Assembly (NCBI RefSeq): GCF_902499175.1
Contig: NZ_CABVQC010000011.1
Coordinates: forward strand, 1-64,000
Length of the DNA stretch: 64,000 bases
Direction of reading: 5' to 3'
From: Burkholderia aenigmatica
GTDB lineage: Bacteria > Pseudomonadota > Gammaproteobacteria > Burkholderiales > Burkholderiaceae
The notes under the pieces are model-generated. The model made no database searches and was not told the origin of the DNA. It saw only the letters and a list, made by a program, of their open reading frames with translations. Positions 55,161 to 63,606 of this stretch are shown here, piece after piece. Made by a program: the position numbers and the translations under genes. Every line of letters starts with the position of its first letter. Position 1 is the first letter of the stretch.

Positions 55161-56456
55161 TCAGGCCGGCACGCCGAACAGGCGTTGACGGATCCGGTAC
55201 AGCGGCTCGAACAGCCATTCGAGCAGGCTGCGCCGCTCCAGCACGATGTCGGCCTTCAGCATCATCCCGGCCCGCAGCGACAGCGGCCGCCCTTCGAATG
55301 CCGGCGCACGGTCGGCCAGCTCGACCCAGGTCTTGAAGTAGGTCTGAGGCGTGGCGGCATCGCCCGGCAGGTTCAGTTCCTTCGCGGAAAACGCGACAGG
55401 CGAGATCGACAGCACCTTGCCGAGATACGTGCCGAACTTCTCGACCGGATAGCTTGCGTACGCAACCTTCACTTCCTGCCCCTTCTTCACGAAGCCGGCC
55501 TTCGACGACGGGATGTAGACCTCGGCGATCAGCCCGTCGGCCTTCGCGGGCAGGATCTCGACGACGCGCGTGCCCGGCGGGTCGATCACGCCGCCCTGCA
55601 CGACGTCGAGCCGCACGATCTGCCCGTCGGCCGGCGCGTACAGCACCTGGTTCACGTTCTCGTCGATGTTGTATTCCTTCGCGTTCAGCTCCTCCTGCTT
55701 GATCTTCAGTTCCGCGTTCGCGCCGTCGTACTTGCTCTGCATCGTGTCGAGGTCGCCGCGCAGCTTCATCGCGTTCTTCGCGAGCTCGGCGCGGCGCAGC
55801 AGCAAGTCCTGGTACGCCTGCCCGGCCTGCAGGTACTGCGTGTTGACCTGGTTGTACTGCTCGAGCGTCACGACCTGCTCGTCGAGCAGCTGCTTCACGC
55901 GCGCGCGCCGTTCGCCGTACTCGTCGACGATGCGCTTCTGGTCCTGGATCTGCCGGTCGATCAGCCCGCGGCTCTCGCCCTGCGCGGCGATCTGCTGGTT
56001 GATCTGCTGCACCGACGACTTGTATTCGAGGCGCGCCGCGTCGATCTGCTGCGTGACCTCGACGCGCTGCCGGTCGAGCGCCGCGCGCATCCCCTGCACG
56101 TTGTTCGCCTGGCTCACGAAGCTCGTGTCGCGCGTCACCGCCAGCAGCCGCTGGCCGGCCTTCACGTGCTGGTCCTTGCCGACGTAGATGTCGCGCACGG
56201 CCCAGCCCGGCGGCGCGCTGACGCCGATCAGCCCCGAGCGCGGCGTCAGCATCCCCGACACGCTCTCGGTGTTCGCATAGCTCAGTTCGACGAGCGCAAT
56301 CACGAACATCGCGAACATCGTCAGCGACAGATAGCAGAAGAACCGCATCGACACCGGCACGTCGACGACGCCGTGGATCACGGTGCCGAAGGTCGTGCCA
56401 CGCGCGAGCTTGCGCGACGGCTTCTGTTCTCGGAGGGCGGAGTTCCAGGTCGGCAT
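55161..56456 (-). CDS. HlyD-family membrane fusion protein
   Basis: A 431-residue periplasmic adaptor. One membrane helix lies near residues 37-60, then a lipoyl half-domain (SAPPGWAVRDIYVGKDQHVKAGQRLL), a long coiled coil (120-260), the second lipoyl half near 270, and a beta-barrel. It links the inner-membrane ABC transporter to an outer-membrane TolC protein. It follows the LpxL-like gene by 12 bases and fits the RaxA/CvaA type. The C-terminal stretch is longer than in HlyD. Confidence 0.93.
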   Translation of the reverse strand: MPTWNSALREQKPSRKLARGTTFGTVIHGVVDVPVSMRFFCYLSLTMFAMFVIALVELSYANTESVSGMLTPRSGLIGVSAPPGWAVRDIYVGKDQHVKAGQRLLAVTRDTSFVSQANNVQGMRAALDRQRVEVTQQIDAARLEYKSSVQQINQQIAAQGESRGLIDRQIQDQKRIVDEYGERRARVKQLLDEQVVTLEQYNQVNTQYLQAGQAYQDLLLRRAELAKNAMKLRGDLDTMQSKYDGANAELKIKQEELNAKEYNIDENVNQVLYAPADGQIVRLDVVQGGVIDPPGTRVVEILPAKADGLIAEVYIPSSKAGFVKKGQEVKVAYASYPVEKFGTYLGKVLSISPVAFSAKELNLPGDAATPQTYFKTWVELADRAPAFEGRPLSLRAGMMLKADIVLERRSLLEWLFEPLYRIRQRLFGVPA

Positions 56457-56468
56457 GGGGCGGGCTCG

Positions 56469-57470
56469 TCAGGAGCGACGCCGCGCGGCCGCATCGAGCA
56501 GCGGCGCCGGCATCAGGTAAGGCGTGAAGTGTTCCCAGAAATGCCACTGCTCGGGCTGTTGCACGAGCGCCTGCTCGAGCCGGTCGACGATGCGCTGGTG
56601 CGTCGCGCGCACGGGCGACGCGTCGTCGTCCGCGCCGAGCATCGGCGCGAGCGGGCTGGCCGCGAGCTCGGTGAAATGCACCGCGCAGCGATCGCGGAAC
56701 GGCACGCCCGTCGCATACGCGACGAGCAGCGGAATGCCCTGCTCGACCGCGAGCTTCACGCCGCCGCCGGCCATCCGCACCCAGCGGCCGCCGAGCCGGC
56801 AGCGGTTGGTCTTGCCGAACTTGCCGTGCAGGTCGGAGAACAGCAGGAACACGGGCGCCTCGCGGCGCAGGCTCGTGATCAGCCGGCGCAGGTGCACGCG
56901 CTCCTCGATGTCGATGAATTCGACTTCGCCGGCTCCGTATTCGGCGACGAGCCGCAGCGCATCGTCGAAGAACGCGCCCGGCGCATCGCGGTGCAGGATC
57001 ACCATCAGCTTGCGGTCGTCGGGAATCATGAAGCGCAGCTTCGTGACGAACAGCATCAGGTTGCCGAAGTGCAGCCCCGCGAGCATCAGCGGGCCGCCGC
57101 GCGCGAGCGCCGCCTGCAGTTGCTCGTCGCCTTCGCACGCCATCCCGTCGATCATCGACTTCATCGCTTCGAGGCTGTGCGTACGCAGTTTGAGCCCCGC
57201 GAACTCGGCTTCGAACAGTTCGCGCACGATCGCCGCCGACACGTCCCGCACCCGTCGCGGATCGTCGTTCAGGTGTGCGCTCAGCATGTATGCGACCGCG
57301 CGCTCGATCGACTCGCGAATGCACGGAAAGCAGCGCAGGCATGCGCCCGAGCACCAGCGCATCAGCCGCAGCCCGCGCGCGGGCGAGGTGCGCAGCGCGA
57401 CGGCACGCACCGCGCGCCGCACGAGGAACGCATACGAGAATGAATTGAACAGAAAGAGTCGTCCGAGCAT
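56469..57470 (-). CDS. LpxL/HtrB-like acyltransferase homologue, catalytic Glu replaced
   Basis: A 333-residue protein of the lipid A acyltransferase fold. GLHFGNLMLF near residue 134 corresponds to the catalytic HFGNWE motif, but the acidic residue of the HX4E pair is Met here. DLHGKFGKTNRCRLGGRWVRMAGG and VPLLVAYA-like segments match other conserved blocks. The ATG overlaps the ABC transporter stop by one base. Its place inside a peptide-export operon is unusual. It may acylate the peptide, supply immunity, or be inactive. Confidence 0.78.
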   Translation of the reverse strand: MLGRLFLFNSFSYAFLVRRAVRAVALRTSPARGLRLMRWCSGACLRCFPCIRESIERAVAYMLSAHLNDDPRRVRDVSAAIVRELFEAEFAGLKLRTHSLEAMKSMIDGMACEGDEQLQAALARGGPLMLAGLHFGNLMLFVTKLRFMIPDDRKLMVILHRDAPGAFFDDALRLVAEYGAGEVEFIDIEERVHLRRLITSLRREAPVFLLFSDLHGKFGKTNRCRLGGRWVRMAGGGVKLAVEQGIPLLVAYATGVPFRDRCAVHFTELAASPLAPMLGADDDASPVRATHQRIVDRLEQALVQQPEQWHFWEHFTPYLMPAPLLDAAARRRS

Positions 57471-59590
57471 CACCGCGTCTCCTCGGCCGAACGCCATGCG
57501 TCGGTCGCATCGGTCAATACGCCGTCCTGCATCTCGTAGATCCGGTCGACCATCGACAGGATCGACGCATCGTGCGTGACGAGCACGATCGTGCACGGCA
57601 GCGTCAGCACGTTGCGGCAGATCTCATGCGTCGTCGCCTGGTCGAGGTTCGACGAAAATTCGTCGAGGATCAGCAGGCGCGGCTCGCAATACAGCGCCCG
57701 CGCGATCAGGAGCCGCTGCATCTGCCCGGCCGACAGGAATTTCTGCGTATCGCCGAGCGGCGTGTCGTAGCGATGGTCGAGCCGCTCGATCTCGTCGTGG
57801 ATGCACGCGAGCTTCGCCGCGTCGAACATCGCGCCGATCCGCGGCGCGGGCGCGAAGTTCGTGATGTTGTCGCGGATCGTCCCGCGAAACAGCTGGTCGG
57901 ACTGCGTGACGGCCGCGAGATGCTTGCGGTACTGCCGCAAGTTCACTTCCGCGAGATCGACGCCGCCGACGAACAGCGTGCCGGGCTCGGGCCGCACGAG
58001 CCCGCAGATCAGGTTCAGCAGCGTCGTCTTGCCGCTGCCGGTGCGGCCGACGATCGCGATCTTGCTGCCTGCGGGCACGTCGAGCGCGATGTCGCGCAGG
58101 ATGGGCCGGTGACCGCCCTTCGGCGTGTACGACAGCGCACGGATCGACAGTGCGCCGTCAAAACCGTCGACCGGCCGCACGACCGCGTCCGGCGCGGGCT
58201 CCTCGGTCTCGGTCTGCAACACGTCCGCGACACGGTCCATATGCACCTGCAACACCTTGCGGCGCACGTAGAGCTGGATCGAGTCGATGAACTTGTCGGC
58301 GAACAGGTTCTTGTACTGGATGAATGCGTAGATCACGCCGATCGTGCTCTGCCCATGCATCACGAGCCACGCGCCGTAGGTGACGATCACCAGCTGCTCG
58401 ACGTGCACGATCCCTTTCGAGATCGCATCGAACAGCAACTGCAACCGCTCCTGCTGGCGCATCGCCTGCAGCTTCTGCGTGAACGCGTTGACCCACAGGC
58501 TGCTGCGCGCGGTCTCGGCCGACAGCAGCTTGATCGAGTGCGCGGAGCGGATGTTCTCGATCAGCAGCGCGTCGGCTTCGGCACCGCGTGTGAGAATCTG
58601 CGACATCGCGTCCTGCAGTTGCGGCTGGATCGCGAGCCGGCTCAGCGCGAACAGCACCATCCCGGCCAGGCTGATGCCGGCCAGCGCCGGGCTGTAGTAC
58701 AGCATCAGCACGAGCGTCAGCGTGCAGGTGACGATATTGAGCAGCCCCCCGACCAGCCCGTCGACGAGAAAGCGCCCGACCTCCGACACCGACGACACGC
58801 GCGAGATCGAATCGCCGGTGTTGTGGAACAGGAAGTACCCGATCGGCAGCCGCGCGAGATGCCCGACCATGTTCGCCGACAACTGCTGCGACACGATGTT
58901 GCGCAGGTAGCTCTTGATGTTGCCGACGAGGTTCGCGTAGAGCGTGTCGAACAGGAACACGATCGCGAACAGGATCGTCAGCAGGTACAGGATGTCGACG
59001 TCGGTCTTCTTCAGCGCCTCGTCGATCGTCAGCTGCACGTACGACGGGCCGAGCAGCAGCAGGAGCTGCGCGGCGACGCCGCCCGCGATGCCGATCGCGA
59101 GGCTCTTGCGGATGCCGGTCAGCCCTTCGAGGTAGTCACGCAGACGGATCCGGTCGGCCTGCCCCGCCCGCGTGAAGCCGATGTCCGGATTCAGTTCGAG
59201 CGCATAGCCGGTGATGTGCGTGAGCGCCTGCGCGAGCGGCAGCTTCGTCTCGCCGAGTGCGGGGTCGACGATGTGCACGCTGCCATAGCCGACCTTCGTC
59301 AGCACGACATAGTGGTTCATCCCCCAGTGCAGGATGCACGGCGTCTTGAGCGCGTCGAGTTCGCCCGCATCGAACTGCAGCCCGCGCGCACGCAGGCCGA
59401 GATCGTTCGAGATCTCCATCAGGTCGAAGAACGACAGCCCGGAATCGATCCGGACGGGATAGCGGTTGCGCAGCGTGCGCAATGTCGTTTCGCGCCCGTG
59501 CCACGACGCGATCATCGCGAGGCAGGCCAGGCCGCACTCCGTCACCTCGTCCTGCAGGACCGGACGGACTTTACGCGTATTGAAGAGCAT
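57470..59590 (-). CDS. Peptidase-containing ABC transporter (bacteriocin exporter)
   Basis: A 706-residue PCAT exporter. The C39 peptidase domain (1-130) has Cys19 in TECGLACLAMI, Gln13, His93 in WGMNHYVVL and Asp109 in HIVDPALG. A six-helix membrane domain covers about 165-440. The ATPase has Walker A GRTGSGKTT, signature LSAGQMQR and Walker B LLILDEFSSNLD. It should cut double-glycine leaders and export the core peptide, with HlyD and TolC partners nearby. Two such leaders are encoded just upstream. The signature reads LSAGQ where LSGGQ is usual. Confidence 0.95.
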   Translation of the reverse strand: MLFNTRKVRPVLQDEVTECGLACLAMIASWHGRETTLRTLRNRYPVRIDSGLSFFDLMEISNDLGLRARGLQFDAGELDALKTPCILHWGMNHYVVLTKVGYGSVHIVDPALGETKLPLAQALTHITGYALELNPDIGFTRAGQADRIRLRDYLEGLTGIRKSLAIGIAGGVAAQLLLLLGPSYVQLTIDEALKKTDVDILYLLTILFAIVFLFDTLYANLVGNIKSYLRNIVSQQLSANMVGHLARLPIGYFLFHNTGDSISRVSSVSEVGRFLVDGLVGGLLNIVTCTLTLVLMLYYSPALAGISLAGMVLFALSRLAIQPQLQDAMSQILTRGAEADALLIENIRSAHSIKLLSAETARSSLWVNAFTQKLQAMRQQERLQLLFDAISKGIVHVEQLVIVTYGAWLVMHGQSTIGVIYAFIQYKNLFADKFIDSIQLYVRRKVLQVHMDRVADVLQTETEEPAPDAVVRPVDGFDGALSIRALSYTPKGGHRPILRDIALDVPAGSKIAIVGRTGSGKTTLLNLICGLVRPEPGTLFVGGVDLAEVNLRQYRKHLAAVTQSDQLFRGTIRDNITNFAPAPRIGAMFDAAKLACIHDEIERLDHRYDTPLGDTQKFLSAGQMQRLLIARALYCEPRLLILDEFSSNLDQATTHEICRNVLTLPCTIVLVTHDASILSMVDRIYEMQDGVLTDATDAWRSAEETR

Positions 59591-59673
59591 GGTCGGACAC
59601 CCGGGGCGCGACGACGCGCCGCCCGGGCCTGCCGGTAGCGGGCCCGTGGCGGGTCGTGCGCGAGTCGCATGGG

Positions 59674-59698
59674 CGCAGCCGGCATGCTGCCGGCTGCG
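59674..59698. terminator. Intercistronic hairpin between peptide gene and exporter
   Basis: An 11-base-pair stem (CGCAGCCGGCA / TGCCGGCTGCG) with a three-base loop lies after the first peptide gene and before the exporter, both minus-strand. No T tract follows. A partial terminator or mRNA-protecting hairpin would let the peptides be made in excess over the exporter. Confidence 0.6.
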
Positions 59699-59735
59699 AC
59701 GGAAGATCGGTGTTACCGGCCGCTTGGCGGGCCGC

Positions 59736-59921
59736 TCAGCGCGACGAGCCGAGCGACATCCGGAACTGTTCGACGGCGCGGGTCTGGTACTGGGTCATCA
59801 GGCCCTGGAGCGTGGACCCGATCGACTGATTGACGAGATCGACCGTATAGGCAGCCGAATTGGAGTAAAGCGACGCGCCGCCGCGAATCTGGCGGGCCTG
59901 TTCTTCCGTGATGTCTCGCAT
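59736..59921 (-). CDS. Double-glycine-leader peptide 1
   Basis: A 61-residue precursor. The leader MRDITEEQARQIRGG ends in the GG cleavage signal recognised by C39-peptidase exporters. The core of 46 residues begins ASLYSNSAAY, is rich in Ser, Gln and Leu, and has no Cys. The exporter gene lies 145 bases downstream. It is inferred to be a microcin- or bacteriocin-like peptide, or a signalling peptide. No obvious immunity protein lies beside it. Confidence 0.8.
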   Translation of the reverse strand: MRDITEEQARQIRGGASLYSNSAAYTVDLVNQSIGSTLQGLMTQYQTRAVEQFRMSLGSSR

Positions 59922-60143
59922 TTGTTGTGGCCTTTATATTTTCGGAATGCCGCCACCGTCAGCCAATTGCAATCAAAATGGCCGTTAACTTTATTACGGG
60001 GATAATCCGGCACTCCTGCCTCCTGATAATCGCCCGAACCGGAAATAATGCATTTCCGATTCGATTTTTCCACTGCGGCGATCGATTCTTTTCCTTCTGT
60101 TTCGCAGCATTTCGCGCGGGGGGCGCCTCCCCGCGCACGGCGG

Positions 60144-60320
60144 TTACTTGCCGGTGTTATTGAACGTCTTCGGGTTCTGCAGGTAATTGCCGAGGCTCGG
60201 CAGGAACTGGCCGAGCGCGGTCACCACCGGCGCGGCGTCAACAGCGAGGCTACCCAGCGAGCTGATCGCACCGCCGCCATGCACATTCCTGACCTGTTCC
60301 GTCGTCATGACCTTCATCAT
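60144..60320 (-). CDS. Double-glycine-leader peptide 2
   Basis: A 58-residue precursor. The leader MMKVMTTEQVRNVHGG carries the GG site. The 42-residue core is hydrophobic (GAISSLGSLAVDAAPVVTAL...) and ends in NPKTFNNTGK. GAGGAGAGA precedes the ATG, a stronger ribosome site than that of peptide 1. The two cores differ, so a two-component peptide is possible. It is 222 bases upstream of peptide 1 on the same strand. The signal is likely recognised by the exporter encoded downstream. Confidence 0.8.
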   Translation of the reverse strand: MMKVMTTEQVRNVHGGGAISSLGSLAVDAAPVVTALGQFLPSLGNYLQNPKTFNNTGK

Positions 60321-60598
60321 TCTCTCCTCGTAAAAAATAAAGATGATGCAAAGAACCTTCATTGAAAGACAAACGGCTTTTAATCCCTAGCGACTTGTTA
60401 ATCTAATAATCACTGCGATTACGAGCCGAAATCAGGCTATCATGCGATCGCATCGGAATTCAATGGAGGACACACTCTTACAGGTGCGTTTTCCGATGCG
60501 TCACGGATGGCAGGCATTCACGCTGTTTGAATTTCAATTTCAAAACGTTTAAATCCCGCCGCAATGCGTTGCGGCACGGGCAGGAGACGGAGACGGCC
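60321..60598. promoter_or_regulatory. Divergent promoter region of the peptide locus
   Basis: About 280 bases between the peptide genes (minus) and the TolC-like gene (plus). The first 120 bases are AT-rich, which fits the peptide promoter. No operator was identified. Confidence 0.45.
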
Positions 60599-62014
60599 AT
60601 GTTTGAAACGAGGCGCGCGAATCGCGGATCGGCAACACCGAGTGCGGGTAATTCCCTATCAAGTTTTTCGACTAGGTGGAATCCCCGACTTGCAACCGTG
60701 ACATTGTTCGCTGTAACGATAATCGGAGTGTCCGCAAACGCGCACGCGTTCTGCCTCGACACTGCCTTCCAGTACGCGGTCGTGCACGATCCGCGCTACC
60801 TGCAGGCGCGCAGCGAATACGACGCGGCGCGCCAGAAATTCCCGGAAGCACGCGCGCAGATGCTGCCGCAAGCCGCCGCGCAACTCGAATGGGGACGCTA
60901 CGGCACGCACGCGAACCTGTTCGGCATCGATGTCAGCGGGTCGAGCAATGCCGCCTACGGTTCCGCGCAGGTCACGCAGGCGCTGTTCAACGTGCCCTAC
61001 CTGTACGACATGCGGCGCGCGACCGAGTACGAGGAATCGTCGAAGCAGAAACTCGAGGTGGCGAGACAGGACCTGATCCTGCGCGTCGCGAATGCGTGCT
61101 TCGACCTGCTCAGCGCGCGCGAGAAACTGCAGTCGGCCGACGACGAAGTGAACGCGCTCACCCGGCTCGAAAGCGATACCCGACGCATGGCGCAGCTCGG
61201 GATGAAGACGATCGGCGATACGGCCGAAATCGAGGCGCGCCGCAGCCTCGCGCAATCCGACGAAGCCCTCGCGCAAACCGACGTCGACGCGCGCCGCGCG
61301 CGCTACGAGACGCTACTCGGTTCGACGATCGATTTCTCGCGCTGGCCGCGGCTCGCGATGCGCGGCTCGTCGCCGCGCATTCCGTCGGGCGAGTACGCGC
61401 CGCAGGACAACCCCGCGTACCGGCAGGCGTATCGCGACGTCCAGGTCGCGCGGCTCGCCGCGAAGCGCGTCAGCGCCGAGCACTTGCCGACCGTCGACCT
61501 GTTCGCGTCGTATTCGCGCGGGCTCAACCCGAACCTGCGCGGGCTCACCGATCGCTCGGACTTCCATCAGAGCGCGATCGGCGTGCAGGTGACGATCCCG
61601 ATCTTCTCCGGCGGCAGCGTGTACTACCGGCAGGTGGAAGCCGAGCACGTGACCGAGCAGTACCGCAACCGGCTGCGCGAGGTCGAGGAGCAACTGGGCA
61701 CCGATCATCGCGAGGCGCTGTCCGCGCTCGAATCGGTCGGCAAGCGCATCCGCGCGCTGCAGCAGTCGCTACAGGCTGCCCGGCTCGCGTACGATTCGTC
61801 GATGAAGGCGCATCAGGTCGGCTACAGCACGACGTACGAAACGCTGAACCTGCGGCGCGATATCTCGGGCATCCGGCAGAAGCTGTTCGACAGCTATCTC
61901 GATGCGCTGAAGCTGCAGTTGAAGCTGAAAAGCGTGCTCGGTACGCTCGACGAACAATCGCTGATCGCGGTGGACAGCTTCCTCGAAAGCAACGCGGCAA
62001 ACGACCGTGGTTGA
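60599..62014 (+). CDS. TolC-family outer-membrane factor
   Basis: A 471-residue TolC-like protein. A long N-region (about 45 residues) ends in a signal-peptide-like TLFAVTIIGVSANAHA. Tandem helical repeats follow, with the characteristic repeat motifs (NPAYRQAYRDVQVARLAAKR) and a QVTIPIFSGG strand near residue 340. The ATG at 60599 has GGAGACGG before it. It faces away from the peptide genes and completes the export chain with HlyD and the ABC transporter. Confidence 0.92.
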   Translation: MFETRRANRGSATPSAGNSLSSFSTRWNPRLATVTLFAVTIIGVSANAHAFCLDTAFQYAVVHDPRYLQARSEYDAARQKFPEARAQMLPQAAAQLEWGRYGTHANLFGIDVSGSSNAAYGSAQVTQALFNVPYLYDMRRATEYEESSKQKLEVARQDLILRVANACFDLLSAREKLQSADDEVNALTRLESDTRRMAQLGMKTIGDTAEIEARRSLAQSDEALAQTDVDARRARYETLLGSTIDFSRWPRLAMRGSSPRIPSGEYAPQDNPAYRQAYRDVQVARLAAKRVSAEHLPTVDLFASYSRGLNPNLRGLTDRSDFHQSAIGVQVTIPIFSGGSVYYRQVEAEHVTEQYRNRLREVEEQLGTDHREALSALESVGKRIRALQQSLQAARLAYDSSMKAHQVGYSTTYETLNLRRDISGIRQKLFDSYLDALKLQLKLKSVLGTLDEQSLIAVDSFLESNAANDRG

Positions 62015-62382
62015 ATGCGGTTCGATGCGCGTCGGCACGCGATAAAAGGTTGTATGCGCAACCTTTCTCGCTAATGCCGATGTTCCGGCCGGTCGATCCA
62101 TCGACGCCATCGCGATGCGGTATCGTCCCGTCGTTCGAGCGAACTTGCGTCCGACCCCGCGCGATCGCCCGACGCAATGCACGATCCCGATCGCAAGCCG
62201 CGTCGGTCGCTGCTTGATCGCAACGTGCAGGGGTATACGCGATGTTGCGTCCAAAAGAAACTTTGCCTAGAGTGCATCCCATCGATCCGGCGGACAAAGA
62301 CGTCCCACGATCGTGCGCAGCGCGTGCCCGCTAGCCCGCGCTTCGCCGGCCCGACATCGGGCCACCCATCCGCATTCCCGTT
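62015..62382. other. Region upstream of the amidase leader, no gene seen
   Basis: About 370 bases between the TolC gene and the amidase leader RNA. No ORF has coding bias. A perfect dyad at CACGATCGTG near 62307-62316 is the only small feature. The amidase promoter should lie in the second half. Confidence 0.35.
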
Positions 62383-62457
62383 ATCCGACAGCGTTGTCGG
62401 ATGAACGGACCGGCAAAGAAGCCCTTGCCTCGCTCGTCGAGGCAAGGGCTTTTTTTT
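62383..62457 (+). promoter_or_regulatory. Candidate ANTAR-type antitermination leader with terminator
   Basis: Two hairpins with six-base loops and A1/G4 identity precede a terminator. P1 is ATCCGAC-[AGCGTT]-GTCGGAT at 62383-62402. P2 is GGC-[AAAGAA]-GCC at 62412-62423. The terminator stem (62420-62432 with 62438-62450, 13 pairs) is followed by eight T residues. P2 shares bases with the terminator's left arm, so the two exclude each other. This matches how ANTAR proteins such as AmiR act on the Pseudomonas amidase leader. P2 has only three pairs, so this is a moderate match. Confidence 0.6.
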
Positions 62458-62500
62458 GCCTTTCAAAAACGCACGTCTTCACCCGAACCAGGAGCACACC

Positions 62501-63538
62501 ATGCGTCATGGCGATATTTCCAGCAGCAACGACGCCGTCGGCGTCGCCGTCGTCCAGTACAAGATGCCGCGCCTGCACACGCGCGCCGATGTGATCGCGA
62601 ACGCCCGTGAAATCGCGGAGCGCGTGGTCGGCATCAAGCGCGGCCTGCCCGGCATGGACCTCATCGTGTTTCCCGAATATTCGACGCACGGGATCATGTA
62701 CGACGCGAAGGAGATGTACGACACGGCCTCGACGATCCCTGGCGAGGAAACCGACATCTTCGCGGCCGCGTGCCGCAAGGCCAACGTGTGGGGCGTGTTC
62801 TCGCTGACCGGCGAGCGCCATGAGGAACACCCGGACAAGGCGCCGTACAACACGCTCGTGCTGATCAACAACCAGGGCGAGATCGTGCAGAAGTACCGCA
62901 AGATCATGCCGTGGGTGCCGGTCGAAGGATGGTATCCGGGCGACTGCACGTATGTCGCCGAAGGGCCGAAGGGGCTCAAGATCAGCCTGATCATCTGCGA
63001 CGACGGCAACTACCCGGAAATCTGGCGCGACTGCGCGATGCGCGGCGCCGAGCTCGTCGTGCGCTGCCAGGGCTACATGTACCCGGCAAAGGACCAGCAG
63101 GTGCTCGTGTCGAAGGCGATGGCGTTCATGAACAACTGCTACGTCGCGGTCGCGAATGCGTCCGGGTTCGACGGCGTGTATTCGTATTTCGGCCACTCGG
63201 CGATCGTCGGCTTCGACGGCCGCACGCTCGGCGAATGCGGCGAGGAAGAAAACGGCGTGCAGTATGCGGAGCTGTCGGTGAGCCTGATCCGCGACGCGCG
63301 CCGCAACATGCAGTCACAAAACCACCTGTACAAGCTGCTGCACCGCGGTTACACGGGCAAGATCGGTTCCGGCGAATCGCCGAACGGCGTCGCACAATGC
63401 CCGTTCGAGTTCTATGCGAACTGGGTGAACGACCCGGACGGCACGCGCCAGGCCGTCGAACGCCTCACGCGTGCAACACCCGGCACGCCCGAATGCCCGA
63501 TCGAAGGCATTCCGTCCGAAGCGCCCGCGCACCGCTGA
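62501..63538 (+). CDS. amiE: Aliphatic amidase
   Basis: A 345-residue nitrilase-superfamily amidase that hydrolyses short aliphatic amides to acid and ammonia. The catalytic triad is Glu59 (VFPEYST), Lys134 (KYRKIMPW) and Cys166 (IICDDGN), all at the standard positions. The length equals the Pseudomonas enzyme (346). AGGAG lies 7 bases before the ATG. Together with the AmiS channel downstream it forms an amide uptake and utilisation operon, with a likely antiterminated leader. Confidence 0.96.
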   Translation: MRHGDISSSNDAVGVAVVQYKMPRLHTRADVIANAREIAERVVGIKRGLPGMDLIVFPEYSTHGIMYDAKEMYDTASTIPGEETDIFAAACRKANVWGVFSLTGERHEEHPDKAPYNTLVLINNQGEIVQKYRKIMPWVPVEGWYPGDCTYVAEGPKGLKISLIICDDGNYPEIWRDCAMRGAELVVRCQGYMYPAKDQQVLVSKAMAFMNNCYVAVANASGFDGVYSYFGHSAIVGFDGRTLGECGEEENGVQYAELSVSLIRDARRNMQSQNHLYKLLHRGYTGKIGSGESPNGVAQCPFEFYANWVNDPDGTRQAVERLTRATPGTPECPIEGIPSEAPAHR

Positions 63539-63606
63539 ACCCGCGCCCCGCCCGGCCGTTCGCGCCGCATGCGCGAACGGCTCCGTCTCACTCTGGAGCC
63601 TTCATC

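Noticed and set aside
54222..57443. 1073-codon plus-strand ORF opposite the export operon
   Set aside because: It is antisense to OmpW, HlyD and LpxL-like genes that have clear domains. High GC removes stops from the shadow frame.
57572..59638. 688-codon plus-strand ORF opposite the ABC transporter
   Set aside because: It is a shadow of the exporter, with an Arg/Asp/His-rich low-complexity product.
60478..60762. Small minus-strand ORF upstream of the peptides as an immunity gene
   Set aside because: It overlaps the start of the TolC-like gene, has no GG leader or membrane helix and lacks a ribosome site.
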